This document shows, one piece after another, positions 1 to 8,448 of a DNA stretch of 38,059 nucleotides (position 1 is its first letter; every line of letters begins with the position of its first letter). The stretch comes from Prevotella sp. UBA1378 (GTDB lineage Bacteria > Bacteroidota > Bacteroidia > Bacteroidales > Bacteroidaceae), in contig DBRC01000042.1 of assembly GCA_002305505.1 (NCBI GenBank), positions 39,339 to 77,397 on the forward strand, read 5' to 3'. The translations under genes were made by a program, and so were the position numbers. The notes beneath the pieces are model-generated. The model had not been told where the DNA came from, ran no database searches, and worked only from the letters and a program-made list of their open reading frames with translations.

Positions 1-41
1 CCAACGGCCATGCGCATCGTAGATAATCACAGTAGCGAAGG

Positions 42-107
42 AAACAAATATTGCAATAAATCCGAGAAATATAGCTATTTTTCTCGGATTTATTGCAATA
101 TTTGTTT
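42..107. terminator. long inverted repeat, probable bidirectional terminator
   Basis: The arms 42-69 and 80-107 are perfectly complementary over 28 bp. After one mismatch (70/79) the pairing continues into a central ATAGCTAT palindrome, and the right arm runs into a T tract (105-109). The symmetry would let it stop transcription from either side. It probably ends a plus-strand gene left of the window and backs up the terminator of the GH5 operon. The remainder of 1-304 holds no convincing gene. Confidence 0.6.
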
Positions 108-240
108 TTGCCCCATTATCCGCCTGCTGCCCACCGCTTGCCTTTAGGGCTGCTATCCCTTCCGTCTTTACTGCCAAACTTAATTGATTGTCCCGAACCC
201 GGGTAGAAAAAGCGCCCGGCACCGTAAAAAGCCAAGGGGC

Positions 241-278
241 AAAAAAACTGCAAGCCCATCGGGAAAACGGGCTTGCAG
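241..278 (-). terminator. intrinsic terminator of the PUL operon
   Basis: The arms 248-257 (CTGCAAGCCC) and 269-278 (GGGCTTGCAG) form a perfect 10-bp stem around an 11-nt loop. On the minus strand the stem is followed by a run of seven T (241-247). It lies about 26 bp past the GH5 stop codon, exactly where an operon terminator is expected. Confidence 0.85.
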
Positions 279-304
279 ACTGTACGGCAGGCCATGCCAA
301 CGGC

Positions 305-2161
305 CTAATAAGGCCAGGTGGCGGCGGTTACACCCTCGGTGATGCCGTCGATGCCATACTGGCAGAACACGCTAAGGTTCTTACGGTCGATTATAGTCAT
401 GATGCCCTTGGTGCCATATTGGTTGGTGGCATTGATATCCCACACGAACGGAACGATGCCGCAGTCGATGGCACTCTTGGTTACCGTCTTGTAGAAAGCT
501 TTTATAGAGGCATTGTGCTTGTCCTGGTCTTCATCGCTGCCCAGCGCACGCCAGTTGGCCCCATACTCGCCGAGGATGACAGGGATGCCCTTGTCGACGA
601 ACTGCGCCTTCATCTTGGCAAACTGCGTAAGCGCATGGGTGCCGTCGCCCCAAGTGCAGTTATGGGAGCTGCCCGACACGTAATTCTCACTATTATAATA
701 ATAGAACGTATCGCCCCATGAGGCCTTTTCTTCCAGTCCGCAGAACTGCCATGGGTCATAGAAATGCACTTCGAACATCAAGCGCCCCTCCGCGGCGTCG
801 GCAGGCAGCGCCGTATAATAGGTGTTGGTGTTGTTGATGTTGGTTTCGGGGCCCTGCACGATGAGCGTGCGCAGGGCATTGTTGCCCCCCGTGGCACGCA
901 CGGCGTCGATGAAGGCCTGCTCGTAGCGCACGAGGGTGGCCACCTGCGCTTTGTAGGTTTCCTTATTGGCCGAGCCTTGGTCGTGGAACGGCTCGTTGAG
1001 CCCGGCAAAGAGCAGATGCTCGTCGTAGTCTTTGAAAGCCGTGGCTATCTGCGTCCATATCCTCTTCAGCTTTGCCTCCTTGGCCGACACATTGCTCTCG
1101 TCGAGGTTGCTGAATCCGTCCGACTCTATCCATCCGCCGTCATAGTGGTCGTTGAGTACGACGTAGAGGCCGCTTACAATGCAATAGTCCACAATCTCCT
1201 TCACACGTGCCATCCAGTCGGGGTCGATGGTGGAACTGCTGCTGTCGATGATGTGCCCGTTGACCCAGTTGCACGGAATGCGCACCGAGCGGAAGCCCAG
1301 GCTCTTTACATAGTCGATGACCGCCTGCGTGGTCTTGGTGTTCTGCCAATGCGTCTCTGTACCGGTGCCCATGTTCTGGTCTATGTAATTGCCGTTAGCC
1401 CCCTCCAAGGTGTTACCGAGGTTCCACCCGGGATACATCAACTTGGCCAGCTCGGCCGCGCTGTGGCTCATGTTGCCGGTGTTCTGCGCGGCTTCCTGTA
1501 CGATGGTGACGCTCTCGGTGATGCTTTCGTTGTCTTCGTCATCGGTGATGGTGAAGTCGACGGTGCCGGTACGGGCAGCGCTGACATTGACGGCTACGGT
1601 AAACGTGCGCTCATAATCGGCGAGCCCCGAACGCACTGCCCCGGGCAACGTTATCCACCCGTTCGGGGTAGACATCCCTATGCTGCCCGTATTGGCCCGC
1701 AGCTTTACGGTGACGCTGCCGCCCGCCGCACCTATATTCACTGTCTTCGACGACGGGTCGGAAACAATCAGCCCGTAATGGGGCGTCTGCGTAACGGCAA
1801 TGGTCTTCACTTCCGAGCCCGACCTTACGGTGACGGTCGCCGTGCGCTCGCTGTAATCGCTCTCAGAACTGACAGGGTAAGCAGCGGCAGTGAGGCTGTA
1901 GTTGAAGGTGACACCGGTCGACACGCGCTTGGACAATGTGAGCCAAGAGCCGGAAACCTCGACAGAAGGCTCACCGTTGGGTGTCTGCACCGCGAACTGT
2001 GCCTGCCCGCCGTTCTTGGTGTACGTCATGGAGGCCTTGCTCACGACAAAGGATACATTGTTGCTGATGCTGCCCCCGTCTTCGGTGTTCGAGCAGGAAA
2101 GGAATGCCCCGGCCAGCAGTAGCAGCGTCAATGCATGGGTGATGGTTTTCAGTTTGTTCAT
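305..2161 (-). CDS. BACON-domain GH5 endo-glycanase lipoprotein (endoglucanase-like)
   Basis: A 618-residue surface or periplasmic lipoprotein predicted to cut the backbone of a beta-linked glycan. A signal sequence ends at a lipobox with Cys23. Two BACON-like beta-sandwich modules follow (about 35-127 and 128-225), then a GH5 TIM barrel (about 231-605). The barrel begins with PGWNLGNTLE and contains VRIPCNW, the acid/base motif LNE (Glu390) and the nucleophile motif GEYG (Glu532). The GWNLGNT...KTT...GF..VRIP pattern is typical of subfamily GH5_4-like endo-beta-1,4-glucanases and xyloglucanases, but subfamily and substrate are inference. In BACON-GH5 enzymes of Bacteroides the BACON modules mainly act as spacers holding the enzyme off the outer membrane. 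It is the last gene of the susC operon, and the only glycoside hydrolase in the locus. Confidence 0.9.
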   Translation of the reverse strand: MNKLKTITHALTLLLLAGAFLSCSNTEDGGSISNNVSFVVSKASMTYTKNGGQAQFAVQTPNGEPSVEVSGSWLTLSKRVSTGVTFNYSLTAAAYPVSSESDYSERTATVTVRSGSEVKTIAVTQTPHYGLIVSDPSSKTVNIGAAGGSVTVKLRANTGSIGMSTPNGWITLPGAVRSGLADYERTFTVAVNVSAARTGTVDFTITDDEDNESITESVTIVQEAAQNTGNMSHSAAELAKLMYPGWNLGNTLEGANGNYIDQNMGTGTETHWQNTKTTQAVIDYVKSLGFRSVRIPCNWVNGHIIDSSSSTIDPDWMARVKEIVDYCIVSGLYVVLNDHYDGGWIESDGFSNLDESNVSAKEAKLKRIWTQIATAFKDYDEHLLFAGLNEPFHDQGSANKETYKAQVATLVRYEQAFIDAVRATGGNNALRTLIVQGPETNINNTNTYYTALPADAAEGRLMFEVHFYDPWQFCGLEEKASWGDTFYYYNSENYVSGSSHNCTWGDGTHALTQFAKMKAQFVDKGIPVILGEYGANWRALGSDEDQDKHNASIKAFYKTVTKSAIDCGIVPFVWDINATNQYGTKGIMTIIDRKNLSVFCQYGIDGITEGVTAATWPY

Positions 2162-2183
2162 ACTTTCAGTGTATTATCTGTTA

Positions 2184-2663
2184 TTAATCTTTTTTCTTGT
2201 TCAGGAGTTCAAAACGCCGGCGTTCCGCACCGGAAAGCTTCATGCCGGAAAGTTGTTCGTAGAGCCGCATGGCCTCCTGGCCGTATTGCCTCATCAGCTG
2301 CTGCTTCCGCTCATCGGCGGCCATCTCTCCAGGATGCTGCGAGGCGTAGCGCCCCATCCTGTTGACATGGGCTATAGCTATCTCGTAGTTGTAAAGCAAC
2401 TGCTCCGCGCGCGACATGCCTTTTGTTTTTTCGGCTATCATGCGGTGCTGCTTTTCCATCTCCGCGCGGTAAGCGTCGCTATGGGCATAGGCCGTGTCGG
2501 CAGAAGCCCGTTCCTGCGTACGCACAATCCGGTCGAGGCTTTCACTTACTGCGCCACTGTCTTGAATAGCTTCAATCCCCTCCACGTCTCTGCCCGGCTG
2601 CTTTTGCCCGGTGCAACCGATGAACAACGCTGCCATAAACAGCACGGTAAACGTCTTATGCAT
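2184..2663 (-). CDS. small helical lipoprotein of unknown function in the PUL
   Basis: A 159-residue protein whose short hydrophobic leader ends at FIGCTG, giving a lipidated Cys17. The rest is very polar, rich in Glu, Arg, Gln and Met, and looks almost entirely alpha-helical, with likely coiled-coil stretches around residues 60-155. I recognise no family. It lies between a surface glycan-binding protein and the GH5 enzyme, 22 bp upstream of the GH5 start, so it is probably co-transcribed with them. An all-helical lipoprotein is unusual among PUL genes, which mostly encode beta-sandwich binders, enzymes and transporters. It could be a periplasmic accessory or scaffold protein, but nothing in the sequence proves a role. 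Confidence 0.75.
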   Translation of the reverse strand: MHKTFTVLFMAALFIGCTGQKQPGRDVEGIEAIQDSGAVSESLDRIVRTQERASADTAYAHSDAYRAEMEKQHRMIAEKTKGMSRAEQLLYNYEIAIAHVNRMGRYASQHPGEMAADERKQQLMRQYGQEAMRLYEQLSGMKLSGAERRRFELLNKKKD

Positions 2664-2680
2664 TTTGCCTTGATGATAAG

Positions 2681-2715
2681 AAAGGCGGGGAGGGGCGCCC
2701 CCTCCCCTGCCCTTT
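2681..2715 (-). terminator. GC-rich intercistronic hairpin
   Basis: GGGGAGGGG (2687-2695) pairs perfectly with CCCCTCCCC (2699-2707) across a 3-nt loop. The outer GGC/GCC and AAA/TTT pairs extend the stem around a one-base bulge. On the minus strand it is followed only by TTTC, a weak T tract. It may be a partial terminator or an mRNA-stability element that lowers expression of the two downstream genes relative to susCD and the binding proteins. Confidence 0.5.
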
Positions 2716-2727
2716 ACAGCAATAGGT

Positions 2728-4788
2728 TTATTTCCAATAGATGCCCGTAATCTTCACGGAGGCATTGGGAGCCGCGGTGCACAGGCCGTTCAGGTCGAGG
2801 CAGTTGACACCGGTGAAAGAGCATGCCGTGCCGCCGGGGCTTATGGTCGTGGCATACTGGCCGTCGCCGGTAATCGGCGTATCGTAATTCCAGCTCGAAT
2901 AGCTCCAGTCGGGGTTGGCAAACGACAGGCCGCCGGATACGCCGGAAACGCTGCCTGCGCCCGACACCTCATAAACCACGGTATACTGCTCTGAGAAGGA
3001 GGCCGTCTTCAACGAAGCGAAAGCCGGTTCGGCCATGCCGGCCGTGGAGCCATACTGGTTGAAGATTTCCACGCGGTAGTTGCCCTTGCCTTCAATATCG
3101 CCGAATACCATCGACCGGACGTTAATCTTGTCGCCGTTCCATGCATAATAGTCGGTGGTATTGTCATTGTCGAGGATAATCGAGTTGATGTACCCGTTCC
3201 ACTGGCCGAGTTTAGACTCCTGCCCCTTTATGTCGATGACAAAGACGGTGATACCGGTGGCCGAGCCCGTTACGGGGATGGTATAAGTGCCGTCGCCGGT
3301 AATCTCTACCGACGTGCTCCAGTCTTGCAAGCCCCAGTCGCCCGAAGCGAAACCTATCACGGCCGTGACGGGAGCATCGAGCTTACCCAACCCGAAGAGG
3401 GTGAAGTTGACATACATTTTCTTTGTAAACAAGAAAGCATCCTTATTGATGCCCGGATTGCTTGCCGTGGAGCCCCATGCATTGTAAACCTCGAGACGGA
3501 GGTCGCCGTTATTGCCGCATACCGCGAGCTTGGAGTTGTCGAAATCTGCCTTATTCTTCAGTACGGCACGGGCCGAGAGGCCATTGGTTACGGCGGCAGT
3601 AGCAAACTGTGCCGCTGTGCCGCTGATGCTGGCGATATACTCGTACGCATTGTTGGCATCGCTGATGGTTCCCGTCATCAGGCAGGCACCGCCTCCGGTC
3701 ACGGTCTCGCCGATACGGTAACCGGCTTGGGGTATGAAGATGGAGTTGCCGTTAGGGCCCGTCACGGTATAACCGGCAACACCGCCTTTGGTTTCTTCGG
3801 TTATCTTGCATTGGTTGATGAGCTGGCGCATCTCGGTGGCAGTTGGCAGGCGGCCGCTGCCCGAAGCAGAACAGATGTCGTAGGCCGCCGAACCGATGAT
3901 GTTGTGCCGGGCATAGTCGCCGGCATCGGCCGACAGCTTCAGCCCCGAGGCGTCACCATATCCATACAGGCCTCCGGCTTCCGTCTCGGATGTCGCGCCG
4001 ACATTGGTCTTTGCCCAAAGGACATCGAGGCCAAGGTCGACAAACTCAGCCTCATAAGTCTGGGTAGTCACCGAGTCGAGCTGCCCGAAGAAATAACCGT
4101 CGTTCAGCTTCATATATGCCTTGTAATAATACTTCGTGCCGGGCACGAGCGCAGTCTTCGTAAACGAGTAAGGCGAGGCGGTTTGCTCAGGCGTGAGGCC
4201 CGACATCGAAAGGTTAAGCCCTTTCATCAGGCTGGCATCGTCCTTGGCTACCGACATCAATACGCCGCAAACAAGATTGGCACTCGCAGGTACGTCGCCC
4301 ACATCCGCCAGCCTGCCGCCGAGGGTGGTTTTCACGGCCGTAACGTCGGTAGCTCCGATGGTCGTAACCTTGGCATCGCTGGTGACGAAGCTCTTCACTT
4401 CGGTGGAATACTTGGTGATTTTCCCCTGCAAGGTAACGTACGCCGTATAATAGTAGGCGGTGTTGGTCTCCAAACCCTCGAGCAACACATCGTAAGTGGT
4501 CCCGTCATCGTTGAGCAGGCCCGTAACCCTCGTACCGTTCACTACATCGCCGGCCGACTTGGAGTAGACGATGCCGACGGTGTAAGCCGAAGCCGACTGG
4601 CCGGCAAGGCTATTCACCTCGCTGCCGACAATCGTTGCCGAGGCCGCCGAAACCGTGGGCGAACCGGCAGTAATCGAAGAGATGATGGGGGCGGTATTGA
4701 TACTGTAATCGTTTTCATCATTGCATGACGTGACCAGCAGTCCGCTGCTCATGAGCAAGGATATACCTAATATATACTTCAGTTTCAT
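2728..4788 (-). CDS. surface glycan-binding lipoprotein, multidomain (SusE/F-position)
   Basis: A 686-residue lipoprotein. The start at 4788 (MKLKYILG) is preferred over an ATG 21 bp upstream because it gives a compact signal peptide ending at LLVTSC (Cys22). Two Fn3-like beta-sandwich modules (about 30-135 and 136-243) are followed by a FISUMP-like (Fibrobacter succinogenes major paralogous) domain at about 245-405, recognisable by VDLGLDVLWAKTNVGA and GRLPTATEM. Two C-terminal modules (about 428-540 and 568-686) resemble each other: LRLEVYNAWGSTA against YRVEIFNQYGSTA, each with a later ITGDG turn. This suggests a duplicated carbohydrate-binding module. The gene follows the other binding protein with no real gap. 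The likely role is capturing the glycan at the cell surface for SusCD; the ligand is unknown. Confidence 0.8.
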   Translation of the reverse strand: MKLKYILGISLLMSSGLLVTSCNDENDYSINTAPIISSITAGSPTVSAASATIVGSEVNSLAGQSASAYTVGIVYSKSAGDVVNGTRVTGLLNDDGTTYDVLLEGLETNTAYYYTAYVTLQGKITKYSTEVKSFVTSDAKVTTIGATDVTAVKTTLGGRLADVGDVPASANLVCGVLMSVAKDDASLMKGLNLSMSGLTPEQTASPYSFTKTALVPGTKYYYKAYMKLNDGYFFGQLDSVTTQTYEAEFVDLGLDVLWAKTNVGATSETEAGGLYGYGDASGLKLSADAGDYARHNIIGSAAYDICSASGSGRLPTATEMRQLINQCKITEETKGGVAGYTVTGPNGNSIFIPQAGYRIGETVTGGGACLMTGTISDANNAYEYIASISGTAAQFATAAVTNGLSARAVLKNKADFDNSKLAVCGNNGDLRLEVYNAWGSTASNPGINKDAFLFTKKMYVNFTLFGLGKLDAPVTAVIGFASGDWGLQDWSTSVEITGDGTYTIPVTGSATGITVFVIDIKGQESKLGQWNGYINSIILDNDNTTDYYAWNGDKINVRSMVFGDIEGKGNYRVEIFNQYGSTAGMAEPAFASLKTASFSEQYTVVYEVSGAGSVSGVSGGLSFANPDWSYSSWNYDTPITGDGQYATTISPGGTACSFTGVNCLDLNGLCTAAPNASVKITGIYWK

Positions 4789-4808
4789 ATTGTCACTGTT
4801 TAAAATCA

Positions 4809-6689
4809 TTAGTCATTGAAATGAACCTTGAATGTCGCGCTGAGACTGTTTGTATAGTTCAAGGGCGTGCAGTTGGTTCCATCATTCTTAAAATATTCAT
4901 GGAAGGGATTCGCCGAATTGCCTGACGCATTCCAAGGATTGCAGATGTAGATACGGGCGTCAATGCCATTGCCGTCGGCCGTCTGCTGTGTGCCGTCATC
5001 ATTCTTCGTGAATCCGGACCAACTGAAATCTACGCCGGGGACTGTTGTCCCATCCACTTTGACGTCGACAAGGTCGAGCGTTGCGTTCGGGTGGTCAACC
5101 ATTAGCTTGGCAACGTCGAGATACAGGCAGTAGATATTGTTTTGTGCACCGCTGAGCGTACAGGTGTACACACCGCCGTCGTCCTGTACCTTCACTACTT
5201 CGCTTACCTCGCTGCTCCATGTAGAGGTCTGATAGATGAGCGTAGCCGCATACGAAGGCTTTTCGCCCGCATCAGCCGCAGCGGTGAAATGATAGCCCAG
5301 GTACTGGTACAGGCTGCCGTCGATATTGTTCTGCTTTGCCCCCAGCCAAATATCGGTGGCTTTGCTCAGTGTCTCGTCGTAGTCGAAATCAAGCAGGCGC
5401 AGCTGGCTGTCGCCATCGGCCTCAAGCTTCACCCACTCGCCGCCGATGAGCACCGAACCGAGCCCGTTGTCGAAGGTGTATACACCCTTGCTTGTAACGG
5501 TATACTTACCGCTGGCAATGACTCCGATCTGGGTATCTTTCATCTTGTAGGTATTGCCGTCGCTGTCGAGTATCAGCTGGTAACGGGACAGGCCCGACAG
5601 GGGGGAAATAAACGAGGGGTAATCGCCGGGCTTGCTGTACGAGTTCTTGCGCACGCCGCCAACCGTGAAGTAATCGAACGGCGTATCTTCATTGAGCACC
5701 CATGTTATCTCGGTCTTCTTGCGCACCATCACGCTGTCCTGCCATCCATCGTAGATTTGCGGCTCCTGCGGGACGGACACTTCATAGTTGTCGCGGTATT
5801 CCTTCGACACGAAGTTCCATACATACCAGCAAGGGTCTTCGCCCGAGAGCGCCTTATCACGCAGGTTGGCAATCATCAGCTGGTTGTTGTCGAGGTGGAA
5901 CACATAGAAACCGCTGCTGAAGCTCTTCGACTTGCCGTCGGCCCATGCCCCGTGGGGGAACTCGAGCCCGACGGCACTGATGCCGTGGTTGTCGGGATCG
6001 AAGGCAAATGTGCCGGTCTTTTCCGTTCCATCCTGATATTTCACCTTGATATAGGCACCGCCGCTTAGCGACAGCGTCATCTCCTGCATCAGGTCGGCAT
6101 CGGTGATACCGACGTCGCTGTTCGACGGTTCCCACCATGTATAGTTCTTTGCATACCAGTTGTTCAGGCCTTCATCGTGGGTCATGTCACTGTAAGTGGC
6201 CTGTGGGGCGAAACAAGAATAGAAGCCTTGCTTCATGCCCACCTTACCGTTGTCGGGCACCCACGTCTTGGAACCGCCCGCCCCACCGGCAAGCCATGTC
6301 CACTCGTCGCCGCTGACGAAGTCGGCACAGAAACTGCTGATATTGAGGCTTACCGTATCACTGTAAATCATTCCCACCGGGGTGTCGATGCCATAAACAA
6401 AGCGATAGGTGCCGGGGAAAGCAATCTGCAGCTTCACGTCGTTCCCCTTGGAATGGCCGGTGCCCACGCCCGGATGCGACCAGAACGCATTATACTGGGG
6501 CTTCAGGTTCTTCAGGCAAATCAGGTTCGCATTCGCGTCATCCGGCGCAACAGAGAAAGCGATTCCTTCCTGCAAGTCGGCCTGCGAGATTCCCGCAGAA
6601 CCCATACTGTAATCATCCGGTGAACAACCGGCGGCGAAGAACAGTGCCGCTGCTGCCACCAGTGTATGTATATACTTGTTGATTTTCAT
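4809..6689 (-). CDS. surface glycan-binding lipoprotein
   Basis: A 626-residue lipoprotein with a signal peptide ending at FFAAGC (Cys22) and an acidic SPDD segment after the Cys, as expected for surface-exposed Bacteroidetes lipoproteins. A PKD/Ig-like module (about 30-125) precedes a large beta-rich region with many exposed-type aromatics (motifs such as WTWLAGG, KTWVPD and NYTWWEP). The C-terminal module has DARIYICNPW. The gene sits 49 bp downstream of susD, the usual place for the first surface glycan-binding protein. Trp-rich modules of this kind typically bind beta-glucans or beta-mannans through aromatic platforms. The family assignment rests on context and architecture, not on a diagnostic motif. 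Confidence 0.75.
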   Translation of the reverse strand: MKINKYIHTLVAAAALFFAAGCSPDDYSMGSAGISQADLQEGIAFSVAPDDANANLICLKNLKPQYNAFWSHPGVGTGHSKGNDVKLQIAFPGTYRFVYGIDTPVGMIYSDTVSLNISSFCADFVSGDEWTWLAGGAGGSKTWVPDNGKVGMKQGFYSCFAPQATYSDMTHDEGLNNWYAKNYTWWEPSNSDVGITDADLMQEMTLSLSGGAYIKVKYQDGTEKTGTFAFDPDNHGISAVGLEFPHGAWADGKSKSFSSGFYVFHLDNNQLMIANLRDKALSGEDPCWYVWNFVSKEYRDNYEVSVPQEPQIYDGWQDSVMVRKKTEITWVLNEDTPFDYFTVGGVRKNSYSKPGDYPSFISPLSGLSRYQLILDSDGNTYKMKDTQIGVIASGKYTVTSKGVYTFDNGLGSVLIGGEWVKLEADGDSQLRLLDFDYDETLSKATDIWLGAKQNNIDGSLYQYLGYHFTAAADAGEKPSYAATLIYQTSTWSSEVSEVVKVQDDGGVYTCTLSGAQNNIYCLYLDVAKLMVDHPNATLDLVDVKVDGTTVPGVDFSWSGFTKNDDGTQQTADGNGIDARIYICNPWNASGNSANPFHEYFKNDGTNCTPLNYTNSLSATFKVHFND

Positions 6690-6738
6690 AACAGAAAATG
6701 TTTAATCTTTAATTTATACTACTTATCTCCTATCATCC

Positions 6739-8436
6739 TTACTCCCAGCCTGCATTCTGCTTGTAAACGCCGCCGGAAAGGGTTATCTGGCTGTTGGGAA
6801 TCTGGAAGAAACCGCGCTTGGTGCGGATATTCGCCTCGACATAGGTGGAAGCAATGGTGGTTTTCACCTTATTATTATATACGGAGACTGCCGTGCCTCC
6901 CTTCTTCCCGTCATTGGTAGCCTGCCCCAGCTGTGCCTCTACGAAGGCATCAATGCCTTGGCGGAGCAAATCCCAATAACGGACGCCCTCGCCCATGAAC
7001 TCCAGGCGGCGCTCGGCCCATATCTGGTCGCGTGTGGGGACTGAAGATACATTGTACACGCCGGCACCATAAGCACGGTCGCGCACTTGGTTGAAATAGC
7101 CCATGGCATTGCTACTGCCCAGCTCGGCTGCCATCAGCAGCACGTCGGCATAGCGGATCAGTATCCAGTTCTGGTCTTGGTTGGTCTGCATATTGCCTCC
7201 ATCTACCTCCGTCTCAGCGGCCGGCATCGACGTTCCGTCGGAGAATATCAACGGACAGTACTTCTTGTTCACATAGCCGGTATAGTCCATACAGTCGGTC
7301 GTAATCTGCACATCATAAGCACCTATGTCCTTTGTGTTGATGATTGTCGCCGCAGACCGCTGGTCGCCGCTACGGTACAGACTGTTGGCATACGACGTGA
7401 TAGGGCATGCGCCCCAGCCGTTACCGTAAGGGGCGTAAGCGGTTACGTTGCGCAGACCGAGGTTCACCACAAAACGGTTGCCATTGACGTTGGTGTTATT
7501 CCAGTTCTGGTCGTTGTTGAACTTCACCACCCACACGATTTCATCGCTGGCCTCAACATAAGTGGTCTTCCGGCCTTCGTCCTTCGTTGTCGCTTCTGTG
7601 CAGGCCGCAGGCCAGAGGTTCTTGAAACTCGGTTCCAGCGAATACTGTCCCGACTTGATTACCTCTTCGCAGTACTGCAACGCCTGGGCCTTGGTCAGCC
7701 CGCCGGGTATCTCCTTCCCGGCATTGCCGTTGTACACTCCGTCGTAGAACAGGTATACACGGGCAAGCATGGCCGCGGCAGCATACTTAGTGATGCGGCC
7801 CAGATGGGACGACTTGTCGGCATAGGCCTCTCCCGGCATATTGTCGGCAGCATACTTCAAGTCTGCCACTATCTGCGCGTACACGCTGTCCTTGTCGGCC
7901 TGCGGCACGACGGCATTGCTGGCAACGGTGAGCAGGGGTACGTTCTCGAACATGCGCACAAGGTCGAAATAGCCGAGGCCGCGGAGGGCGCGGGCCTCGC
8001 CTTCAACCGTCTTGCGGGTATCGCCGGATGTCCATGAGATGCCGTCGAGCGAACCTATCAGCTGGTTACAACGGTAGATGGCTTTATAATAGTCGCTCCA
8101 AAGGCCATTGAACAGGTCTACCTGATCGGGCATGTAACTGCGGTCGAAACGGTCCATCAACCGGTCGGAACGGTCGTCTGGCCCTCCGCCGCCCAGGCAG
8201 TCGTCCGACATGGTTTCCACTGCTTGGTACAACGTTGGCCAGCTGCCGTTGGATACGGTGCGCTGGTATCCGTCGTAGCATCCCACTACGGCATACAGAG
8301 CCTGCGTCTCGTTTTTATAGAACGACGTCGAGTTCAAGTCGGTCTTCGAGGTCGTTTCCAAGAAACTGTCGGTACATCCGACCATCGTTAAGCCGGCTAT
8401 GCCCCAAATTAATATGTTGAATTTCATCTTATTCAT
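6739..8436 (-). CDS. susD: SusD/RagB-like nutrient-binding outer-membrane lipoprotein
   Basis: A 565-residue lipoprotein with a signal peptide ending at TMVGC (Cys21). The SusD N-terminus follows (FLETTSKTDLNSTSFYKNETQ), with helical TPR-like segments and a typical RagB/SusD C-terminus including RDQIWAERRLEFMGEG, YWDLLRQG and a FFQIPNSQI segment. SusD forms the hinged lid on the SusC barrel and traps oligosaccharide for import. It lies 12 bp downstream of susC, as is standard. The name susD denotes the homologue class, not the starch-specific protein. Confidence 0.93.
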   Translation of the reverse strand: MNKMKFNILIWGIAGLTMVGCTDSFLETTSKTDLNSTSFYKNETQALYAVVGCYDGYQRTVSNGSWPTLYQAVETMSDDCLGGGGPDDRSDRLMDRFDRSYMPDQVDLFNGLWSDYYKAIYRCNQLIGSLDGISWTSGDTRKTVEGEARALRGLGYFDLVRMFENVPLLTVASNAVVPQADKDSVYAQIVADLKYAADNMPGEAYADKSSHLGRITKYAAAAMLARVYLFYDGVYNGNAGKEIPGGLTKAQALQYCEEVIKSGQYSLEPSFKNLWPAACTEATTKDEGRKTTYVEASDEIVWVVKFNNDQNWNNTNVNGNRFVVNLGLRNVTAYAPYGNGWGACPITSYANSLYRSGDQRSAATIINTKDIGAYDVQITTDCMDYTGYVNKKYCPLIFSDGTSMPAAETEVDGGNMQTNQDQNWILIRYADVLLMAAELGSSNAMGYFNQVRDRAYGAGVYNVSSVPTRDQIWAERRLEFMGEGVRYWDLLRQGIDAFVEAQLGQATNDGKKGGTAVSVYNNKVKTTIASTYVEANIRTKRGFFQIPNSQITLSGGVYKQNAGWE

Positions 8437-8448
8437 GACTTTACAGAT

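Noticed and set aside
188..721. 177-residue plus-strand ORF at the left edge
   Set aside because: It lies opposite the GH5 gene and spans its terminator; the translated protein has no domain or sensible composition. It is a shadow of GC-rich codon usage on the other strand.
764..2122. 452-residue plus-strand ORF
   Set aside because: It is the antisense of the GH5/BACON coding region, with a His/Arg/Val-rich low-information sequence and no start context.
3325..4728. 467-residue plus-strand ORF
   Set aside because: It is fully antisense to the glycan-binding lipoprotein, which has a signal peptide and recognisable domains.
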